Origin: Pseudothauera rhizosphaerae
GTDB taxonomy: Bacteria; Pseudomonadota; Gammaproteobacteria; Burkholderiales; Rhodocyclaceae
Length of the DNA: 64,000 nt
Direction of reading: 5' to 3'
NCBI RefSeq assembly: GCF_004801305.1
Contig: NZ_SSOD01000006.1
Span: forward strand, 124,001 to 188,000
Shown: positions 34,173 to 44,698 of the stretch, piece by piece
Position numbering within the stretch: the stretch's first letter is position 1
Layout: every line of letters starts with the position of its first letter
The notes under the pieces: generated by a model
Databases searched by the model: none
Told to the model about the DNA's origin: nothing
The model's input: the letters and a program-made list of their open reading frames with translations, nothing else
Made by a program: the position numbers and the translations under genes

Positions 34173-35066
34173 TTACAGCAGGGACTTCAGCAGCTTGCCC
34201 ATCTCGGACGGGTTGCGCGTCACCTTGAAGCCGCAGTCTTCCATAATGGCGAGCTTGGAATCGGCCGTGTCGGCACCGCCGGAGATCAGCGCGCCGGCGT
34301 GGCCCATGCGCTTGCCGGCCGGCGCGGTGACGCCGGCGATGAAGCCGACCACCGGCTTCTTCATGTTGGCCTTGCACCACTGGGCGGCTTCCGCTTCGTC
34401 CGGACCGCCGATCTCGCCGATCATGATCACCGCGTCGGTGTCCGGATCGTCGTTGAAGGCCTGCATCACGTCGATGTGCTTGAGGCCGTTGATCGGGTCG
34501 CCGCCGATGCCGACCGCGGAGGACTGGCCCAGGCCCAGCTCGGTGAGCTGCGCCACGGCTTCATAGGTCAGCGTGCCGGAGCGGGACACGACGCCGATGC
34601 GGCCCTTGCGGTGGATGTGGCCCGGCATGATGCCGATCTTGATCTCGTCCGGGGTGATGAGGCCCGGGCAGTTGGGCCCCAGCAGCAGGGTCTTCTTGCC
34701 GCCGGCGGCTTCCTTGGCCTTCATCTTGTTGCGCACGACCAGCATGTCGCGCACGGGAATGCCTTCGGTGATGCAGATCGCGAGATCCAGGTCGGCTTCG
34801 ACCGCTTCCCAGATCGCATCGGCCGCGCCCGCGGGCGGCACGTAGATCACCGACACGGTGGCGCCGGTGGCCTGCCTGGCGTCCTTGACCGAGGCGTAGA
34901 TGGGCACGTCGAAGATCTTCTCGCCGGCCTTCTTCGGGTTCACGCCGGCCACGAAGCAGTTCTTGCCGTTGGCGTACTCGATGCACTTCTCGGTGTGGAA
35001 CTGGCCGGTCTTCCCGGTGATGCCCTGGGTGATGACCTTGGTGTCCTTGTTGATCAGGATGGACAT
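34173..35066 (-). CDS. sucD: Succinyl-CoA synthetase alpha subunit
   Basis: 297 residues; TCA-cycle enzyme making succinate and NTP from succinyl-CoA. Motifs: [24 protein letters not shown] (CoA-binding), [22 protein letters not shown] and [14 protein letters not shown]. The phosphohistidine occurs in [12 protein letters not shown] upstream and [11 protein letters not shown] near the C-terminus. ATG at 35066 is chosen 8 bases after AAGGAG; a TTG two codons upstream is less likely. 13 bases after sucC. Confidence 0.97.
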   Translation of the reverse strand: MSILINKDTKVITQGITGKTGQFHTEKCIEYANGKNCFVAGVNPKKAGEKIFDVPIYASVKDARQATGATVSVIYVPPAGAADAIWEAVEADLDLAICITEGIPVRDMLVVRNKMKAKEAAGGKKTLLLGPNCPGLITPDEIKIGIMPGHIHRKGRIGVVSRSGTLTYEAVAQLTELGLGQSSAVGIGGDPINGLKHIDVMQAFNDDPDTDAVIMIGEIGGPDEAEAAQWCKANMKKPVVGFIAGVTAPAGKRMGHAGALISGGADTADSKLAIMEDCGFKVTRNPSEMGKLLKSLL

Positions 35067-35079
35067 TCGCAACGCTCCT

Positions 35080-36240
35080 TTACTTGACCGCAGCGACGAT
35101 CTTGGTCGCGGCTTCCGCCATGGTGTCGGCGGCGATGATCGGCAGGCCCGACTCGGCGAGAATCTTCTTGCCGAGGTCTTCGTTGGTGCCCTTCATGCGC
35201 ACCACGAGCGGGACGGAGAGATGCACTTCGCGCGCGGCCGCGACCACGCCGGTGGCGATGGTGTCACAGCGCATGATGCCGCCGAAGATGTTGACCAGGA
35301 TGCCCTTGACCTTGGGGTTCTTGAGCATGATCTTGAACGCTTCGGTGACCTTCTCGGTGGTGGCGCCGCCGCCCACGTCGAGGAAGTTGGCCGGCTCGGC
35401 GCCGAACAGCTTGATGGTGTCCATGGTGGCCATGGCGAGGCCGGCACCGTTCACCAGGCAGCCGATGTTGCCGTCGAGGCTGATGTAGGCCAGGTCGAAC
35501 TTGGAGGCTTCGATCTCGTCGGCGTCTTCTTCGTCCAGGTCGCGGAACTCGACGATTTCCGGGTGGCGGAAGAGCGCGTTGGAGTCGAAGTTGAACTTGG
35601 CGTCCAGGGCCTTGATGTTGCCGTTGCCTTCGAGGATCAGCGGGTTGATTTCCGCCAGCGAGGCATCGGTTTCCATGTAGCAGGTGTAGAGCTTCTTGAA
35701 GGCGTCGATGGCCTGCGGAATGGAGGCCTCCGGCACGCCGATGCCCTTGGCCAGTTCGGTGGCCTGCGCGTCGGTCAGGCCGACGAGGGGATCGACGAAC
35801 ACCTTGATGATCTTCTCGGGGGTGTTGTGCGCCACTTCCTCGATGTCCATGCCGCCCTCGGAAGAGGCCATGATGGCCACCTTCTGGGTCGCACGGTCGG
35901 TCAGCGCGGCAACGTAGTATTCCTTCTTGATGTCGGCGCCTTCTTCGATCAGCAGGCGGCGCACCTTCTGGCCTTCGGGGCCGGTCTGGTGGGTCACCAG
36001 TTGCATGCCGAGGATTTCGCCGGCCAGCTTGCGCACCTCATCCAGCGAGCGGGCGAGCTTCACGCCGCCGCCCTTGCCGCGCCCGCCGGCGTGGATCTGG
36101 GCCTTCACCACCCAGATCTTGCCGCCCAGTTGCTCGGCCGCCTTGACTGCTTCATCCACCGAGAAGCTCGGGATGCCACGCGGGGTGACGACGCCGTACT
36201 TCCTCAGCAGTTCTTTTGCCTGATACTCGTGAATCTTCAT
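35080..36240 (-). CDS. sucC: Succinyl-CoA synthetase beta subunit
   Basis: 386 residues. ATP-grasp subunit binding nucleotide and Mg: [41 protein letters not shown] and [17 protein letters not shown] with [11 protein letters not shown], and [14 protein letters not shown]. Complete length. Forms an alpha2beta2 complex with SucD. The preceding 269-base gap (36241-36509) holds its promoter; no consensus site stands out. Confidence 0.97.
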   Translation of the reverse strand: MKIHEYQAKELLRKYGVVTPRGIPSFSVDEAVKAAEQLGGKIWVVKAQIHAGGRGKGGGVKLARSLDEVRKLAGEILGMQLVTHQTGPEGQKVRRLLIEEGADIKKEYYVAALTDRATQKVAIMASSEGGMDIEEVAHNTPEKIIKVFVDPLVGLTDAQATELAKGIGVPEASIPQAIDAFKKLYTCYMETDASLAEINPLILEGNGNIKALDAKFNFDSNALFRHPEIVEFRDLDEEDADEIEASKFDLAYISLDGNIGCLVNGAGLAMATMDTIKLFGAEPANFLDVGGGATTEKVTEAFKIMLKNPKVKGILVNIFGGIMRCDTIATGVVAAAREVHLSVPLVVRMKGTNEDLGKKILAESGLPIIAADTMAEAATKIVAAVK

Positions 36241-36509
36241 GGTTGCCCTTCGATCGAAGCCGCGGCGCGAACACGCCCGCGAACAGGTTGATGGGTCGTC
36301 TCGGAGCCCTGCGCCACGATGCCTGCCAGCCTCCCTCGCCCGACATCTGCATCGCCTGCGGAACGACCGCCGGGGCCGTCTCCGGCCCGGCGGCGGACGG
36401 CCCGGACGGGCCGCATCCGCTGCAGGACCGGCGGATTATAACCGGATTTGCCCACCACAACCGGCCCGTGCCCGCAGTGCACCATCACAGGCTGCGGGCG
36501 CCTCGGGGC

Positions 36510-37064
36510 TCAGTTCTCCCCGTCCGTGCCGCGATACCACTTGGGGTAGTGCAGGCGCACGACCGCACTGGAAGTCTCCAGCGCGTGGCAGCGGTCGAGC
36601 TGGAAGGGCTTCTCGCCGGTGTCCTCATTGTCGCGGCGGAAAGTCGCGAAGGTCTGGATGGCCGCGGTCGGCAGGCTCGACAGCAGTTCGGTGATGTGCG
36701 AGCAGCCGCGCACGTCGGCGAACATCTCGCCCACGGTCTTGCGGAAGCCGCGCACCAGGTTCAGGCCGACGAGCTGGCCATAGGCCGGGCCGATGGTGTC
36801 GCAGCCGCCCGGATAGGGCACCCAGTCGGAACAGGCCTCGGCATCGACGATGGTGAAATCGGGCGCGAGGGTGACGCGCACGCGCATCTCGTGCACGGGG
36901 TCGCCGGCACGGCGCACGCCGGAAGCGATCGGGTAATCCAGATCCTTCACGTCGGCCAGGCAGGCCTCGAGTTCGAGCAGGCCGTCGTCGCGGCGAAAGC
37001 CCTCGACCACGATGCGGCGGGTATGGACCCGCTGGCGCGGGCGCTTGGGGGGAGAAAGCGGCAT
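36510..37064 (-). CDS. DUF2889 family protein
   Basis: 184 residues starting MPLSPPKRPRQRVHTRRIVVEGF. Conserved blocks of DUF2889: RRDDGLLELEACLADVKDLDY, HEMRVRVTLAPDFTIVDAEA, PYPGGCDTIGPAYGQLVGLNLVRGF and RGCSHITELL. The conserved Cys/His in these blocks could hold a metal. Members are widespread in betaproteobacteria and often found in catabolic settings; the biochemical role is not established. Divergent from fimV. Confidence 0.88.
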   Translation of the reverse strand: MPLSPPKRPRQRVHTRRIVVEGFRRDDGLLELEACLADVKDLDYPIASGVRRAGDPVHEMRVRVTLAPDFTIVDAEACSDWVPYPGGCDTIGPAYGQLVGLNLVRGFRKTVGEMFADVRGCSHITELLSSLPTAAIQTFATFRRDNEDTGEKPFQLDRCHALETSSAVVRLHYPKWYRGTDGEN

Positions 37065-37272
37065 TCTGGACGTACGGTAACGTATGGTTCCGGCGATCTT
37101 ACCGCGATTTCGCCGCACGGATGGCACCCGTTCCGCCGATCCCGCGGGTTCGTAAGCTAAAGTGACTTTATGCACAGGCAGGATGCGATTCGGCACACTG
37201 CCTTCTAGAATGGCTTGAGAATTGAAGCATGGACCTTCCCACGTGCCCGTTCGGCCGCCAGCTACGCGGATC

Positions 37273-39201
37273 ATGACAAGAAGAACACCCACGCTGCTTC
37301 CCCTGTTTGCCACGGTGGTGGTGCTCCTTTTCCCATCGGCGGCGGCGGCCGTGGCCTTGGGCGAAGTGCTGTCCCTGTCGACGATCGGCGAACCGCTGCA
37401 GGTCGATCTGCGCCTCTCCGGCGGCAGCGTGGACGAAGCCGGGCAATGCCTGCGGATCGTCCCGGGCGCCGTGGATGCCGGCCCCTGGGTCGAGCGCGCC
37501 CGCATCTCGGCCGCCCACCGCCGCGACGGCGGCGTGATCAGCATCACCAGCCCCGTACCGGCGACCGAACCCGTGCTGAAACTCGGCATCGAGGACGCCT
37601 GTGACTCGCGGCTGCGCCGCGAATACACCTTGCTGCTGCCCTTTCCGGAACAGCCGTCGCTACCGCGGGCCGCCGCGCCGGTAGCCGCCCGTGCGGCGCA
37701 GCCGCGCACTCCCCCCGCTCCCGCCCCGGCCCCCGGTTCGCAGCGGCAGGAAGGCTACCAGCAATGGACCGCCGCCGCGGGCGAATCGCTGGACGGCATC
37801 GCCCAGGCCCTCTACCCCGAGGACCGCGCGCTGCAGGAGCGTTTCATCGCCGCCACGGCGCGCGCCAACCCCGAGTTGTTCCCCGGCGGGGATGCCCGTT
37901 CCCGGCCTCTGCCGGCTGGAACGGAGGTGCTCGTTCCGCCCCCCGGCCGCGTCACCGCCCCGCCGCCCGCGCGGCAGGCTGCCGCACGCCCGGCCCCTCG
38001 GCCGGCACCCGCGCTTGCGCGCCCGGAAAGCCCGCGCCCGATGGGGGAAGACCGTCTCCTCGTCAGTGCCGCAACCCCGTCCGAAACGGAAGGGGCGCCC
38101 GCCACCGCGCTGCGCCTCGACCCCGGCGCCAACGCGGATGACCGCGAGCGCCAGATCGTCGCCGCGGTGGACCGCAGCATCCACGACCAGGTCGAGCTCC
38201 TGGAGCGCATCCGCGAGCTCGAACGCGTACAGGCCGCGCTGATCGCGCGCGCCAACCAGTTGGGCGTCGACATCCCGTTGCCGCCGGGGCTGGCCTCCAG
38301 GGCTGAGCCGCAGCCCGCGCCCGAACCGGCGCCCGCTCCCCTGGAAACAAGCGAGGAAGCGCCCGCCGGCGACGTGCCGCGCATCGCCCCGCCTCCGCCT
38401 GTCGCCAGGGAGTCCGGCAGCGACTGGCCGACCTATCTCGTTCTGTTCGTTGCCGTGATCGCCGGGATTCTCGGCCTGCAGCGCCTGCAGGGACGCCGCC
38501 GGCAACAGGGGGGAAAGCCGCTCCATCCGTCCCGCACCGCGGCACCGGCCGCCACCCCCGCGCGGTGGCCGGAAGAAACCAGGGCGACGGCGGGGCTGGA
38601 AACCGCGCGCACCGCCACGCCGGCGCAAGGGCCTGCGCCGACTCAGACCGCGCCCCCGACGCCGCAGCCCGGCTACGAATGGGCGGTGCCCTCCGTCATG
38701 CCGCTGCCGGCCGCGGTCGAGCTCGACAGTGCCGAGGAGCACGAATCGGCGGTCGAGCTGGCGGAGATCATGATGAGTTTCGGCCGCGTGCAGGGTGCGG
38801 CGGAGACGCTGGCCGAGTTCATTCGCGGCAATCCCCGCCAGGCGGTCCAGCCCTGGCTGAAGCTGCTCGACGTGTATCGCGCGGCCGGCATGCGGGCCGA
38901 GTTCGACGGCCTGGCGCGCCAGCTCAACAAGACCTTCAACGTCAAGGCGGTGACCTGGGACAACTACGACGAGGCACGCGCCGCCGTCCAGTACCTCGAG
39001 GACATGCCGCACATCATCGACGAACTGGCCCGCACCTGGGGCACCCCCGAATCCCAGGCCTACGTCGAACGCCTGCTGCGCGACAATCGCGAGGGCACGC
39101 GCCAGGGCTTCCCGCTCAGCGTGGTAGACGAACTGCTGCTGCTCTCCGCCGTGCTGGAGGACGAACTCGGACGCTACAAGCCGCTGGACAAAGCCGCCTA
39201 G
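37273..39201 (+). CDS. fimV: FimV-family envelope/pilus assembly protein
   Basis: 642 residues from ATG 37273. The signal peptide MTRRTPTLLPLFATVVVLL...AAAA comes directly after this start, which rules out the upstream TTG. The N-terminal FimV domain (ALGEVLSLSTIGEPLQVDLRL) is followed by a LysM-like peptidoglycan-binding motif near residue 160 (YQQWTAAAGESLDGIAQALYP), a Pro/Ala linker, a coiled coil (about 285-330), one membrane helix (WPTYLVLFVAVIAGILGL) and a cytoplasmic TPR-like C-terminus with the TWGTPE...RQGFP tail. FimV organises type IV pilus machinery and polar c-di-GMP/cAMP signalling. Its tail resembles the small protein at 1530-1799. Confidence 0.88.
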   Translation: MTRRTPTLLPLFATVVVLLFPSAAAAVALGEVLSLSTIGEPLQVDLRLSGGSVDEAGQCLRIVPGAVDAGPWVERARISAAHRRDGGVISITSPVPATEPVLKLGIEDACDSRLRREYTLLLPFPEQPSLPRAAAPVAARAAQPRTPPAPAPAPGSQRQEGYQQWTAAAGESLDGIAQALYPEDRALQERFIAATARANPELFPGGDARSRPLPAGTEVLVPPPGRVTAPPPARQAAARPAPRPAPALARPESPRPMGEDRLLVSAATPSETEGAPATALRLDPGANADDRERQIVAAVDRSIHDQVELLERIRELERVQAALIARANQLGVDIPLPPGLASRAEPQPAPEPAPAPLETSEEAPAGDVPRIAPPPPVARESGSDWPTYLVLFVAVIAGILGLQRLQGRRRQQGGKPLHPSRTAAPAATPARWPEETRATAGLETARTATPAQGPAPTQTAPPTPQPGYEWAVPSVMPLPAAVELDSAEEHESAVELAEIMMSFGRVQGAAETLAEFIRGNPRQAVQPWLKLLDVYRAAGMRAEFDGLARQLNKTFNVKAVTWDNYDEARAAVQYLEDMPHIIDELARTWGTPESQAYVERLLRDNREGTRQGFPLSVVDELLLLSAVLEDELGRYKPLDKAA

Positions 39202-39203
39202 CT

Positions 39204-39950
39204 TCAGGCCGGATTGTCGAGATCGACGAACTCGGCCTCCAGCCCCAGTTGTTCGGCCAGGTGCTGCGCCAGCGCCCGGGCGCCGTAGCGCTCGGTGGCG
39301 TGATGGCCGGCGGCGACGTAGGGCACACCCGATTCGCGCGCCAGATGCACCGTCTGCTCGGAGATTTCGCCCGACACGTAGAGATCGGCCCCGGCCGCGA
39401 TGGCCTGTTCGAAATAGCCCTGGGCGCCGCCCGTGCACCACGCCACGCGCCGCACCACACGCTCGCCGTCGCCCACCAGCAGCGGGTCGCGCCCCAGGCG
39501 CGCGGCCAGCGAGCGGCTGACCTGGGTCGCCGTCTCGGGATGGGGCAGCCTGCCGGTCCAACCCAGGTCCTGATCGGCGAAGCGCCCCTCGGGCAGCCAG
39601 CCCATCAGCCGGCCGAGCTGGGCGTTGTTGCCGAGTTCGGGATGCACGTCCAGCGGCAGGTGATAAGCGAACAGGCTGATGTCATGGGACAGCAGGGTTT
39701 TCAGCCGCCGCCGCCGCAGGCCGGTGACGCGCCCGTCCTCGCCCTTCCAGAAATAGCCGTGGTGGACCAGCAGCGCGTCATGACTGCCCGCCACCGCACG
39801 GTCGAGCAGGGCCTGGCTGGCGGTGACCCCGCACAGCACGCGGCGCACTTCGGGGCGTCCTTCCACTTGCAGCCCGTTTGGGCAATAATCCTTCAGGCGC
39901 GGAGCTTCCAGCAGTTCATCGAGATAGGTCCGCAGCGCTTCGAGTTGCAT
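39204..39950 (-). CDS. Nif3-like dinuclear metal centre protein (YbgI/GTP cyclohydrolase I type 2-like)
   Basis: 248 residues. Family motifs: DYCPNGLQVEGRPEVRRVLCGVTAS, HDALLVHHGYFWKG (two His of the metal site), FAYHLPLDVHPELGNNAQLG, and the C-terminal SGEISEQTVHLARESGVPYVAAGHHATERYG, which supplies the remaining His and Glu. The function of this near-universal family is unsettled. Start at 39950 (MQLEALRTYLDELL). Convergent with fimV, 2 bases apart. Confidence 0.93.
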   Translation of the reverse strand: MQLEALRTYLDELLEAPRLKDYCPNGLQVEGRPEVRRVLCGVTASQALLDRAVAGSHDALLVHHGYFWKGEDGRVTGLRRRRLKTLLSHDISLFAYHLPLDVHPELGNNAQLGRLMGWLPEGRFADQDLGWTGRLPHPETATQVSRSLAARLGRDPLLVGDGERVVRRVAWCTGGAQGYFEQAIAAGADLYVSGEISEQTVHLARESGVPYVAAGHHATERYGARALAQHLAEQLGLEAEFVDLDNPA

Positions 39951-40023
39951 CCCCGCCTCCGTACACTCATCGGTTTCGGCATGCCGGCGGACCCTTCCGC
40001 CGACCGACGCAAGAAAGCACATT

Positions 40024-41196
40024 ATGCGCCGCCTCTGGCTCATCTTCTCCCAGGCCGTGACGATCAGCGTCGCCGTCCTGTTCGTGGTCAGCACCCTCAA
40101 GCCGGAATGGCTGCGCGGTGCGGCGCCGTCCTCGGTGGTGGCGATCTTCGAGGCGCCCGGGAGCACGCCGGAAGGCGAGGCAAGCGTCGCCCAGGGCTCC
40201 TACGCCGTGGCCGCCCAGCGCTCCATGCCCGCGGTGGTACACATCTTTACCAGCAAGGAAATCCGCACCCCCCGCCATCCATTGCTGGATGATCCGGTGT
40301 TCCGCCACTTCTTCGGCGATCCGTCCGAATCGGCGCCGCGCCAGCGTTCGGCGGGTCTGGGCTCGGGCGTCATCGTCAGCCCGGACGGCTACGTGCTGAC
40401 CAACAACCATGTCATCGAGGCGGCCGACGAGATCGAAGTCGCCCTCAACGACGGACGCAAATTCCCGGCCCGCCTGGCCGGACGCGACCCCGAGACCGAC
40501 CTCGCGGTGCTCAAGCTGCAGACCGACGCCCAGCTTCCGGTGATCGCCTTCGCACCGCCCGACTCCCTGAGCGTGGGCGACGTGGTGCTGGCCATCGGCA
40601 ATCCCTTCGGCGTCGGCCAGACGGTGACCATGGGCATCATCTCCGCGCTGGGGCGCACCCACCTGGGCATCAACACCTTCGAGAACTACATCCAGACCGA
40701 CGCCGCGATCAACCCGGGCAACTCGGGCGGCGCACTGGTGGACAGCGGCGGCAACCTGGTGGGCATCAACACCGCGATCTATTCGCGCACGGGCGGATCG
40801 CTCGGCATCGGCTTCGCGATCCCCGTCTCCCTGGCGCGCAACGTGCTCGAACAGATCGTCGCCACCGGCGAGGTCACGCGCGGCTGGGTGGGCGTGGAAA
40901 TCCAGGAGATCACCCCCGAGCTGGCGGAATCCTTTGGCCTCTCCGATCCCAACGGCGCGCTGATCGCCGGCGTGCTGCGCGGCAGCCCGGCCGAACGCGC
41001 CGGCATCCGCCCGGGCGACGTGCTGATCGGCGTGGACGGCCGCAACGTGCGCGACACCAAGGGCATGCTGGAGATGGTGGCGGCCCTGCCGCCGGGCAAC
41101 GTGGCCCGCTTCCGCATCCGCCGCGCCAGCGGCGAACTGGATCTGAACGTCGAGGTCGGCCGCCGTCCGACGCCGGCCGTCACGACACGCAACTGA
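40024..41196 (+). CDS. Periplasmic trypsin-like serine protease of the DegS/DegQ (HtrA) type
   Basis: 390 residues. N-terminal signal anchor (LWLIFSQAVTISVAVLFVV), protease domain with catalytic His in LTNNHVIEAAD, Asp in ETDLAVLKL and Ser in NPGNSGGALV, then a single PDZ domain (about 285-375, GALIAGVLRGSPAERAGIRPGDVL). An uncleaved-looking anchor and one PDZ fit the DegS/AlgW type, which starts the sigma-E response; DegQ has two PDZ domains. It is divergent from the Nif3-like gene and convergent with tatC, with the second REP-like hairpin between them. Confidence 0.92.
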   Translation: MRRLWLIFSQAVTISVAVLFVVSTLKPEWLRGAAPSSVVAIFEAPGSTPEGEASVAQGSYAVAAQRSMPAVVHIFTSKEIRTPRHPLLDDPVFRHFFGDPSESAPRQRSAGLGSGVIVSPDGYVLTNNHVIEAADEIEVALNDGRKFPARLAGRDPETDLAVLKLQTDAQLPVIAFAPPDSLSVGDVVLAIGNPFGVGQTVTMGIISALGRTHLGINTFENYIQTDAAINPGNSGGALVDSGGNLVGINTAIYSRTGGSLGIGFAIPVSLARNVLEQIVATGEVTRGWVGVEIQEITPELAESFGLSDPNGALIAGVLRGSPAERAGIRPGDVLIGVDGRNVRDTKGMLEMVAALPPGNVARFRIRRASGELDLNVEVGRRPTPAVTTRN

Positions 41197-41200
41197 GCCT

Positions 41201-41275
41201 GTAGGAGCGGGCTTGCCCGCGATGCGGCGTCATTTGCACTCGGAACGGCCGCATCGCGGGCAAGCCCGCTCCTAC
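41201..41275. repeat. REP-like palindrome, copy 2
   Basis: 27-bp perfect inverted repeat, arms 41201-41227 (GTAGGAGCGGGCTTGCCC...) and 41249-41275, loop 21 bases. Same arms as the copy at 3805-3872. It overlaps the last bases of tatC (stop at 41272), so it is also a plausible bidirectional terminator. Confidence 0.9.
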
Positions 41276-42051
41276 CTTTCGCCCGGTCCGTGTGCTTCGA
41301 TGCGGTCCAGTTCGGTCCCGCCGGCCGGTGTGGCGGGTTTGGTGACCATCCTGGCGATCACCAGGCCGAGTTCATAGAGTAGACACATGGGCACCGCGAG
41401 CATGATCTGCGACACCACGTCCGGCGGGGTGACGATGGCGGCGATCACGAAAGCGCCGACGATGACGTAGGGCCGCGCCTCCTTCAGCTTCTCCACGCTG
41501 ACGATGCCGGCCTTGGCCAGCACGACGACGATCACCGGCACCTCGAAGGTGAGGCCGAAGGCGATGAACAGCGTCATCACGAAGGACAAATACTGCTCGA
41601 TGTCCGGCGCGGGCACGATGCTCTTGGGGGCGAATTCGGCGATGAACTTGAATACCGTGCCGAACACGAAGAAGTAGCAGAACGCCATGCCGAGCAGGAA
41701 CAGCAGGGAGGTGCCGAGCACCAGCGGAATCGCCAGGCGGCGCTCGTGAGCATAGAGCCCCGGCGCGATGAAGGCCCAGGCCTGGTAGAGCACCACCGGC
41801 AGCGCCAGCACGAAGGACACCATCAGCGTGACCTTGACCGGCACGAAGAAGGGCGTGACCACCCCGGTAGCGATCATGTGGGTGCCTTCCGGCAGGGTGT
41901 CCATCATCGGTAGCGCGAGCAGGTCGTAGATGTCGCCGGCCCAGGGCATCAGGCAGACGAACACCACCAGCACGGCGACGATGGCGCGCAGCAGCCGGTC
42001 ACGCAGCTCCACCAGATGGGAGACGAAGGTTTCCTGGGCGTCGCCGCTCAT
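41272..42051 (-). CDS. tatC: Sec-independent protein translocase TatC
   Basis: 259 residues, six-helix inner-membrane receptor for twin-arginine signal peptides. Signatures: FVSHLVELRDRLLRAIVAVL at the N-terminus, PFFVPVKVTLMVSFVLALPVVLYQAWAFIAPGLY, and EQYLSFVMTLFIAFGLTFEVPV. The conserved Glu in LVELR and FEVP are present. Follows tatB with a 4-base ATGA overlap and closes the his-hinT-tat gene string. Confidence 0.97.
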   Translation of the reverse strand: MSGDAQETFVSHLVELRDRLLRAIVAVLVVFVCLMPWAGDIYDLLALPMMDTLPEGTHMIATGVVTPFFVPVKVTLMVSFVLALPVVLYQAWAFIAPGLYAHERRLAIPLVLGTSLLFLLGMAFCYFFVFGTVFKFIAEFAPKSIVPAPDIEQYLSFVMTLFIAFGLTFEVPVIVVVLAKAGIVSVEKLKEARPYVIVGAFVIAAIVTPPDVVSQIMLAVPMCLLYELGLVIARMVTKPATPAGGTELDRIEAHGPGER

Positions 42052-42542
42052 GTCTTCTCCACCGGCTGGCGGGCCGCGGCCGGGTCGAGGCCGAGTTCGA
42101 GTTGCGGGCTGGGGGTTTCGGGCCCGGCCGGCACCGTTTCGGGCGGCGCGGCCGGCGTGTCGCTCCCTTCGCCGGCCGGCAGTTCGCCGCCGGTGGCGGG
42201 CGGCTGCGCGGCGGCTTCGCCCTGCCCGGCGCTGTCATTGCCGGCAACCGTCGCTTCGAGTTCCGCTGCGGTCTTGTGGAGGTCGGCTTCCACGCTGGCC
42301 ACCTCACCGCGGATCGAGCCTTCCAGGTCGCGCGCCTGGTCCTGCACCTGCTGCTGCAGCTTCTTCAGCTCTTCGAGCTGCATTTCGCGCTGGATGTCGG
42401 ACTTCACGTCGCTCACGTAGCGCTGCAGCCGGCCGAGCAGATGCCCGGCGGTGCGAGCCAGCTTCGGCAGGCGCTCGGGCCCGACGACGACCAGCGCCAC
42501 TACGGCGATCACCAGCAGCTCGGAAAAGCCTAAATCGAACAT
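42048..42542 (-). CDS. tatB: Sec-independent protein translocase TatB
   Basis: 164 residues. N-terminal membrane helix with MFDLGFSELLVIAVVALVVVGPERLPKLART (the FSELL and GPERLP signatures), an amphipathic helix, and a long Glu/Pro/Ala-rich cytoplasmic tail. Forms the signal-peptide receptor with TatC. Overlaps the tatC start. Confidence 0.96.
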   Translation of the reverse strand: MFDLGFSELLVIAVVALVVVGPERLPKLARTAGHLLGRLQRYVSDVKSDIQREMQLEELKKLQQQVQDQARDLEGSIRGEVASVEADLHKTAAELEATVAGNDSAGQGEAAAQPPATGGELPAGEGSDTPAAPPETVPAGPETPSPQLELGLDPAAARQPVEKT

Positions 42543-42619
42543 TTTCTACCGCCCGGACAACAAAACGAAGGGGCGCACTGGCGCGGCGCCCCCCTTATCG
42601 CTCAACCAGTCCGCAGGCT

Positions 42620-42853
42620 TCAGGAACCGGCCTTCTCGACCTTTTCCTTGGCCTCCGCGTCGATGACCTGCCCCTCGGCGATCTTCTGCTGCTTGCCGGC
42701 GTCGGCAGCGCTGTCGGCTTCCTTCATGCCGTCCTTGAAGCCCTTCACCGCACCACCCAGATCCTGGCCGATGTTGCGCAGCTTCTTGGTGCCGAACACC
42801 AGCAGCACGATGACCAGCACGATCAGCCAGTGCCAGATGCTCAATGAACCCAT
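42620..42853 (-). CDS. tatA: Sec-independent protein translocase TatA
   Basis: 77 residues. [29 protein letters not shown] gives one membrane helix, the FGTKKL hinge and an amphipathic helix [16 protein letters not shown]. Pore-forming subunit of the Tat system. Lies 77 bases before tatB and 10 bases after hinT. Confidence 0.96.
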   Translation of the reverse strand: MGSLSIWHWLIVLVIVLLVFGTKKLRNIGQDLGGAVKGFKDGMKEADSAADAGKQQKIAEGQVIDAEAKEKVEKAGS

Positions 42854-42863
42854 TCCAGTCTCC

Positions 42864-43211
42864 TTAACGCTTCAACATGCCCGGAAGGATTTCCGGTCCA
42901 CCGAGGACGTGAACGTGCAGATGATACACCTCCTGCCTGCCCACCCTGCCGGTGTTGATGATGGTTCTGAACCCGTCCGTGGCGCCTTGTTCCCGCGCAA
43001 GTCTGCCGGCCACGGTCATGACCCGGCCCATGATCGCCTCGTGCTCTTCGGAAAGCTCGGCCATGGACGGGATGTGGGCCTTGGGGATCACCAGGAAATG
43101 CACCGGCGTGAGCGGCCGGATGTCGTGGAAGGCGAACACGAGGTCGTCTTCGTAGATCTTGTTCGCCGGAATCTCGCCCTTGACGATGCGGCAGAAGATG
43201 CAGTCGCTCAT
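42864..43211 (-). CDS. hinT: HIT-family hydrolase HinT
   Basis: 115 residues, purine nucleoside phosphoramidase type. Histidine-triad motif HVHVLGG in [10 protein letters not shown] near residue 100; N-terminal zinc-site residues [13 protein letters not shown]. Usual companion of hisE and tatABC in betaproteobacteria. Confidence 0.96.
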   Translation of the reverse strand: MSDCIFCRIVKGEIPANKIYEDDLVFAFHDIRPLTPVHFLVIPKAHIPSMAELSEEHEAIMGRVMTVAGRLAREQGATDGFRTIINTGRVGRQEVYHLHVHVLGGPEILPGMLKR

Positions 43212-43221
43212 GCGCGTCTCC

Positions 43222-43548
43222 TCAGCCCTGGGTGCGCGATTTCTTCTCGTCGATGCCGGACACGCCTTCGCGGCGGCGGAACTCGGCGAGCACGTCGTCC
43301 ACCGACAGGCCGAAATGCGTCAGCAGCACCAGGGAGTGGAACCACAGGTCGGTCACCTCCCACACGATGTGGAGCATGTCCTTGTCCTTGGCCGCCATGA
43401 TGGTCTCGGCCGCCTCCTCGGCGACCTTCTTGCAGATCGCGTCGGTGCCCTTGGCGTACAGGCTGGAAACGTAGGAGGAGTCCGGGTCGGCCTTCTTGCG
43501 TTCGGCCAGCGTGGCGGCGACGCGGTGCAGCACTTCGATGTCGATCAT
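43222..43548 (-). CDS. hisE: Phosphoribosyl-ATP pyrophosphatase
   Basis: 108 residues; second step of histidine synthesis. MazG-like helical enzyme: [34 protein letters not shown] contains the EExxE metal motif, then [13 protein letters not shown]. Start at 43548 overlaps the hisI stop (ATGA). Separate from hisI here, unlike the enterobacterial HisIE fusion. Confidence 0.96.
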   Translation of the reverse strand: MIDIEVLHRVAATLAERKKADPDSSYVSSLYAKGTDAICKKVAEEAAETIMAAKDKDMLHIVWEVTDLWFHSLVLLTHFGLSVDDVLAEFRRREGVSGIDEKKSRTQG

Positions 43549-43939
43549 TTGTAGATGTCCTTCGGGTCTTTCAGAACCGGTTCGACGGCCTCCCAGCGGC
43601 CATCGGCGAGATATTTCTGGAAGAAGCAACTGTGACGGCCGGTATGGCAGGCGATGCCGCCCACCTGCTCCACCTTGAGCAGCACCACGTCGTTGTCGCA
43701 GTCGATGCGGAGCTCGACCACCTTCTGCACGTGGCCGGACTCCTCGCCCTTGTGCCACAACTTGCGCCGCGAACGTGACCAGTAGATGGCCTCGCCGGTC
43801 TCGGCGGTGCGCTGCAGGGCCTCGCGGTTCATCCAGGCGAACATCAGCACGTCGCCGCTGCCGGCTTCCTGGGCGATCACCGGCACCAGGCCGTGCTCGT
43901 CCCATTTCACCTCGTTGAGCCACTTGCCGTTGAGCCCGC

Positions 43940-43943
<4 letters not shown>
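43545..43943 (-). CDS. hisI: Phosphoribosyl-AMP cyclohydrolase
   Basis: 132 residues from GTG at 43943 ([21 protein letters not shown]). Motifs: [37 protein letters not shown], the metal-binding DCDNDVVLL, and [10 protein letters not shown] with the two catalytic zinc cysteines. GTG start and hisF stop share a 4-base GTGA overlap, supporting the start choice. Confidence 0.96.
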
Positions 43944-44697
<754 letters not shown>

Positions 44698-44698
<1 letters not shown>

